Part shown: positions 58,790 through 64,000 of the stretch, piece by piece
Position numbering within the stretch: the stretch's first letter is position 1
Layout: each line of letters opens with the position of its first letter
NCBI RefSeq assembly: GCF_037126465.1
Contig: NW_026999351.1
Span: 620,001 to 684,000, forward strand
Source: Ornithodoros turicata
Taxonomy: Eukaryota; Arthropoda; Arachnida; Ixodida; Argasidae
Reading direction: 5' to 3'
DNA: 64,000 bases
The notes under the pieces: generated by a model
Told to the model about the DNA's origin: nothing
The model's database searches: none
Seen by the model: the letters and a program-made list of their open reading frames with translations, nothing else
Program-made: the position numbers and the translations under genes

Positions 58790-60830
58790 GGGTAAGTGGC
58801 GGTGCTTTAACTGGTATATGTAGTCAATGCTTGTCGCGTGGCGCGCTCTGCTGCACGATGCAGAGTGGCGTACTTGTCCTTCTCTCCAAGGACGCGTCAA
58901 GAAAGAAGGACCCAGAACACTTTTGACTTCCGATTCCAAAATTCTAGCCAAGGCGCTTCTCCAACGTGTTTCGCCCCAGTTGAAGAAGGTCTTGCACCCA
59001 TGTCAAGATTGTTCGGTCAATGGCAGACCATCGGTCCCCCACAGGGTGACGATTCGTGACGCCATCCAGTGGTGGAACCTGAGACAGCTAACAGCGGTGT
59101 TAGCCTCGTTGGACCAGACAAAAGCTTTTGATAGAGCGCGTCATTCGTATCTGTTTTCCACACTTACAGCTTACGGTTTCGGTGAAGCGTGGGTTCGCTT
59201 TGTTGAAGTGTTGTGCTTTGGTGCGAAAAGCCTGGTCTCCGTTGCTGGTGGTCTATCGCGTCCGACTGGGATTACGCGCGGTGTACGGCACTGCTGCCCC
59301 CTTTCCCCCGTATTGTACGCTGTTACAATGAACCTGCTGCTGGTTCGTTTAAGCTCCCTATTGGCCTTCTTAGTTTGCCCGATGGTCGCCTCCCTCCTGT
59401 TTTCGCACATGCAGATGATATATATGCCATGCTACTAGGGGAAGCTTGTCTTGAACCTATGCTGAAGGCTTTCAACGATTACGGTAAAGTGTCTGGCGCA
59501 CAACTCAACAGGTCTAAGAGCGGTGCCCTCTAGATCAATGCGGAACCTTCCCGCCTTGCCCCCCCCCCCCACGGCGTATCCTCAAAAACTCCAGTCAAAA
59601 TCCTCGCGTTGTCTTCGATTGTAGTGAGGTCTCTCCTGTAAACTGGCCTAGAGTGCTTAAACGTTCCTCCGCTGTTCTCCGTGTACTCAGATCTGTAGAC
59701 CTGCCCCTCATTTTCCGTGCCCACTTACGGGACACTTGGTACTACAGCCGTCTGTGGTTCCTCGCCGATGTATGCATGCCACCTGCAGTTATTCGAGTCG
59801 CCATAACTCGCAACGCATTCCGTTTTCTGTGGGTTCGTTCAGTTGAATGGGTCAGGAGGTCACAGCTGTATCACATGTGTTTGGGCGTTCCGGCTATCAC
59901 GGAGTGATGTCCAGCACTACAGATCCGTACTCCCTTTCAGGCGCTTCACAGTCCTAATCATCCAGTGTGCGCTTTGGTGCACCATTTCATCGGTCATGCC
60001 GTCCAGGGGTTCACCGATATCACTGAGAGCCGTCCGAGAGCAGAAGTTCCTTCCCCATTTTTCACAGCTTGTATAGCTGCTGTCAGACGCGTACGCAAGA
60101 TGTCCCCGGACGCTGACGTCTCTGTTTGGGAAGCCAGGGATTTCTATGCCACACTCATGGAGGCGCTGCTGGTACCCTCCCTGCCTGGTGCCGTGAGTGG
60201 TCCTTCCGGGAGCTCCTGGCAACGTATGACGGCTGGGTGGTTGGACGCTGGTCGAGCGAGTCTCCAGTGGAAGCCACCTCATGGTGTCCTGCCGCTCCGT
60301 GAACGTTTACACCGCTTCCATATTTGTCGCACGAATCACTGCCCGCCTTGTGGCATCTCGGAGTCGACAGAGCGCTGTTTCCTTCAGTGCCAGATTCCGC
60401 TGCCCCTGTGTGGCCGAGTGGTGGTTGTTTTTCTATCTTCCAATAGTCGAATGGACCACTGTACAGATCACAGAACCGTTGCCGGTTCCTGCAAGGGATA
60501 GGAAACATTTGGTGTGCTTGATTGCGGAAATAAATTTCCAGATTTGGATACGCCGGTGCCGGTTAGCCTTCGGTGGCCCCGACTGTGGGAGCGTAGGCCT
60601 GTTTGATGCAGTTCGTACTGGTATTCGGGCGCTGATCACCAGTGAACAGGTAGTGCTCGCCCCAGTCGCATGCTCCCGTCGCTGGCTCTGCTCCACTCGC
60701 CTCTTCCGCTATGATCATGGTGAGTGGCACATTGTGTTCTAGCCAGTTTGCAAGACTTCTACTGCCCTCCGTCGCGACTCTCCCGTTGATCATGGATTGT
60801 TCGCATGGTATCACCCGTACAAACAACAAA
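58790..60830 (+). mobile_element. Decayed L1/Tx1-like LINE (reverse transcriptase and C-terminal region)
   Basis: Fragments in order include VLLSKDASRKKDPEHF (58880-58920), ILAKALLQRVSPQLKKVLHPCQ and then LDQTKAFDRARHSYLFSTL (the first catalytic Asp region, about 59110). TRGVRHCCPLSPVLYAV follows (about 59280), then HADDIYAMLL (catalytic ADD, about 59405). A C-terminal stretch has FRFLWVRSVEWVRR (59820) and a Cys/His segment (CPPCGISESTERCFLQC, about 60340). Stops and frame shifts break it, and the endonuclease half is missing. It lies between copies of the CTACCTCC hairpin repeat. Confidence 0.85.
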
Positions 60831-60859
60831 ATCGCTTAGGAGCGTTCTTATCCTCCCTT

Positions 60860-60932
60860 TCGGTATATTGCACTTCTAGCGTAAAGGACCCTACCTCCAT
60901 AGGTACCTCTCCTGCATGATGACAATACAATG
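60860..60932 (+). repeat. Fourth forward copy of the hairpin repeat
   Basis: CCTACCTCCATAGGTACC followed by TCTCCTGCATGATGACAATAC, a close match to the copies at 58.4-58.7 kb on the other side of the LINE. Confidence 0.75.
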
Positions 60933-61280
60933 CACTCGTCTAACAAGTTAACAATACAAATGTTTCGCTTAGCTCCTGTCTGAATTGCTTTAAGACTTCT
61001 CCTCGAAGAATAGAAAAACTTTCCTAACATCTCTCGCTTCCTGAAAGGGGCCGCATCCAGGCCACCGAACATTTCACAGATAATGGGATCCCATATAAGG
61101 ATACTGGTCACAATACCCAAATATACATTTCTTTCGGCTCGTGCCAGCTCAGTGACCCATATAACTGTTTTCAAAGATGAGTAACCAGCGCGCCTCTTTC
61201 CATCACGCGTATGTCACATGGCTGCATAGCCTTTTGCCGTCCAATCGCGGGACCGAGCTCCAAACATAGATAACCATTAG

Positions 61281-61525
61281 AAATTTTGAGACAAGGAGCC
61301 TAACCCTCGGGGTCTTTGTAGATTTCCTAAAAGCATTGGACTGCATGAATCATAATGTATTGGCCAAGAAACTAGACTATTCCACTAAATCTAATAGTAT
61401 TCTTACCTAAGCTTGTGTGAGCAGGCAAGTTGTATTAAACATCCCGTCTAATCTTGCACGTGTGAAATCAGTGGTTCCACAAGGCAGCGCATTAGGCCCT
61501 TTACTTTTTAATAGATGCATGATGA
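61281..61525 (+). pseudogene. CR1/Jockey-like reverse transcriptase fragment
   Basis: The frame reads GVFVDFLKALDCMNHNVLAKKL (normally VFVDFSKAFD..NH..L..KL) and, after a stop, VVPQGSALGPLLFN (normally GVPQGSVLGPLLFL). A short, internally interrupted remnant of a third LINE class. Confidence 0.75.
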
Positions 61526-63340
61526 CATAGTCGACACCACCGATTCGAACTGCCATCACTAGGCACGCGTTCCTAGGCATGATCATAGGCAGAATATTTC
61601 ACAGAATTGTGCCACCATGCACTACCAGCCATAGAAATCATAAGGAGAGGCTAGAAGCAAAGGTGGCGCTGGCTCTGCCTCAAAACGAGGGATGCGCCAT
61701 ATTGTGGCGGTCAGTGTTGCCATGTCCCAGTGCTGTCTGCGCGCTGTCCTTGGCAGCTCCGACTGCAGGTTGAAGTTGTGCTGTTTCTGCCCTTTTACTC
61801 AACTCTCTCCCCTTAACGGTAGAACCACTGTGGCAATCTTATCACTATTAGGGTTCAAGTGACTCTTTTTTCTTTTTGTGTGTTTCGTAGCAGGGTCACT
61901 AATGGAAGTGTAAATGGAGTCACTCAAGCGATGAGAATAGTTGAGGTTTACTAATCCTGCGCACCAAGGCGTTTGGTCCAGCTTCGAGGTCACTGTTCAA
62001 GAGATTAGCCAGAGCGACCAAACACAGAGTGTCTGCGCTTGCGCGGAATCGCTGATTGTGTAAAAGGTGTCAGTATAGGGACGAACGCTGAAAGTGACAG
62101 ACTGTCGGTTTGCACGTGGACATTGCTGCACCGAAGGTCATGCGTGTGGCCTAATGGCTATGCTGAGTCGGGTATTCGCATCTCCGTGGTAGAAGGTGTT
62201 ATCAGTTCAGCTGCAATGGTATGAACATAAGCAAGGTGGAGTTAGGACAGAATCAGGTGAGTAATTTTGATATTCAAGATTTTTCTTCCCGAGCGTCTTA
62301 TATGCAGTGATCAGATGTGTTTTGCGCATTGCGTGTTCGGGTTGATCGGCATGTCGTCTGACACTTTTTCAGCATCCTATGAAACTGCTATATGACCAAA
62401 TGCGTTTGTGTAATACACGTAGGTCACCATGACAACTTTAGCACGGCACCTTATCAGTGCCCGCCGGTTGTGATTAGAGGATCCACTCCGAAAATGAAGA
62501 AACGGAGCCATAACATACGGTGAGCCACTGTTTGATGGGAGAAGGCACTCCTCGCTCGAGTCATGTTTTTTTAGATGTGCTCTGTGTTATTTATTTATTT
62601 ATTTATTTTTTCTTGGCTTTTGTCCACTGCCGGGATAGCCTTATCCTTTCTGTATGCTTATTTCTGAGGGAATCACACATGTAAACATATTTCTGAGGGG
62701 TGAAACATGTACCGCCGTTATTATTTATCGCTTATCTTAAATGCTCTATTAATGCCATTTACATTTCAGTTGAAATCATCCGTCCTGTCACGTGTTCCTC
62801 CGGGCAGATATTACACACCGAGCGAAGATTCGTGTGTACTTAGAGCGACACAGTAGTGTGAAACGTCAAGCCCTCAGAAGTTATCCCGATGCCCTTGTTA
62901 TGGTGCATGCAAGTGCTGTGCAGTCTGATGGATGCAACAATGGAGTCGTCTGTGCTGTGTCGTGTTTTCTTTCGTGTCTCCGTGCTCAGGCTTCTTCAAT
63001 ATGGATGTACCTTTCGCACTGGTAAGCGCAAGTGTACGGTTCCAATTGTGACGTGGTAATAAAATGCTGTGACCAGTAACAGTTGTCTACGTATATATTC
63101 TATCTCATCCACACAAATACTATACGCCAAGTTCTTCTCAAAAGGGCAGACGTCCTTCATGAAAGGCGGAGTAAATATTTCCCTACAAGGTCTAAATGGC
63201 CCATCATTACGGATAGAGATATGCCACCGGTAGGCACAGCACGAATAATAGCAGAGATTCTTACCATTTCGGGTAAAAAATTATCTTCCAATAAGGGAGA
63301 ACAGTTCTACTCACTTTAGGACTGTCTGCCGGGAATGGTT
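61526..63340. other. No recognisable gene
   Basis: I see no supported gene. A TTTA microsatellite lies at 62587-62610. Confidence 0.4.
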
Positions 63341-63349
63341 GAATATTTA

Positions 63350-63645
63350 GGTCAAGATGGGCAGATATTTCTCATCCTTGGGGGAGAGGTGTCTTCCATA
63401 TGGAGAGAAAAGACAGACCCCCCAGAGGAATAACAGCTAACCATGTAGGGGCATAATTTTGCCACTAACAGGGTAGAATTCTCTTCACACTCAGGGGTAG
63501 AACTGTTCCACCAGTGTGGTAGAAATGAAGGGGTAGAAGTGTTTCTACCCCTCACTTTCTACCCCAAAAGGGTTGAGAATCTGTAACAACACACTTCTAC
63601 CCCAAAAGGTAGAAAATCACACCTTTTTTTCTTAGAGTGTATAAC
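63350..63645. repeat. GGGGTAGAA-rich repeat, probable MITE end
   Basis: The words GGGGTAGAA and TTCTACCCC recur in both orientations over about 170 bp, ending in TTAGAGTGTA. The inverse, TACACTCT.A, resembles the left flank of the MITE at 19615. The element boundaries are not resolved. Nothing is recognised from here to the window end. Confidence 0.5.
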
Positions 63646-64000
63646 ATGTGGAATTAGTGGAAACTCGGATGCGGTAATGAAACGATTGAAAGACTGGTTT
63701 GACCCTGGGGATGGAAATCCTGGCGGTCCGTCCTTTGTGGGACTGCCGCCACAGCCGAAAAATATTCGTCTCTAACGGAAGAGCCTCGTAAGCACACAAA
63801 CAAACATACCGCCTCAGGTGCATTCTGTCGTCGTTAAAGACATGGGACCCTGACACCATAGAAATCGTAAGGATGATTTCTCCTTTTGATCTCTATGCCT
63901 GACACTCTTACGTTCAACTTTGGGATACGACGACTTGTTTCCTTTTCTTTTTACACAATTAATACACATTGAAAAGACAACGTATGAAACGGGGAGTGTC

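Noticed and set aside
1..64000. CRISPR arrays, rRNA genes, bacterial-type operons or ribosome binding sites
   Set aside because: None seen; the tandem repeats here lack unique spacers of regular length, and the DNA is eukaryotic.

Overview
This 64 kb window is nuclear DNA from a eukaryote, most likely an arthropod and possibly a tick. The reasons are short introns with GT..AG ends, TATA plus TCATTC-type initiators, tRNA-derived SINEs, several LINE classes, a BEL/Pao remnant and many non-autonomous DNA transposons with TA, TATA or 8-bp target duplications. I found no convincing host protein-coding gene. The tick assignment rests on the general look of the repeats and is an inference.

The centrepiece is a Maverick/Polinton (adintovirus-like, virus-derived self-synthesising transposon) at about 20014-33270, bounded by terminal inverted repeats (TIRs) of about 0.9 kb. 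A long leftward gene train fills its right half: packaging ATPase, two small proteins (114 and 158 aa), integrase with a chromodomain-like tail, penton-type minor capsid protein, small basic virion protein, double-jelly-roll major capsid protein and adenain-like protease. Neighbouring reading frames overlap by 4-17 bases, twice as ATGA. A protein-primed family B DNA polymerase, also leftward, fills the left part, with a probable N-terminal intron and about ten frame jumps. Between the two blocks, on the + strand, lies an unusual small-gene cluster (25400-26542). It holds two tandem paralogous genes with tiny phase-1 introns and a shared Cys/His motif (CGGLWS...HW...LGC), plus a third 129-aa gene. 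The cluster is preceded by a canonical TATA/Inr promoter and a three-copy array of units each carrying TGACGTCA. I know of no equivalent of this cluster in described Polintons, and it is my best candidate for something new. In this copy the polymerase, integrase, major capsid and ATPase genes are frame-disrupted. The penton, protease, small virion protein and + strand genes are open.

Left flank (1-20000): a BEL/Pao integrase remnant (5.4-5.7 kb), a decayed RNase H-bearing LINE (8.4-10.9 kb), a degenerate minisatellite interrupted by a SINE (12.9-13.8 kb), a MULE-type transposase remnant (16.4-17.1 kb), a 17-bp minisatellite at two loci, a roughly 230-bp tandem repeat (18.0-18.6 kb), and two related foldback MITEs just before the Polinton.

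Right flank (33271-64000): several inverted-repeat elements, including a perfect 48-bp-arm hairpin, a SINE with a 12-bp target duplication, a hAT-type MITE with a perfect 8-bp duplication, an 883-bp element flanked by TATA, a second 3' end of the RNase H LINE, a fragment of an uncharacterised CDGIGG-type protein, and a decayed L1/Tx1-like LINE lying among copies of a short hairpin-containing repeat. The rest is AT-rich, gene-poor sequence in which the open frames look like chance.
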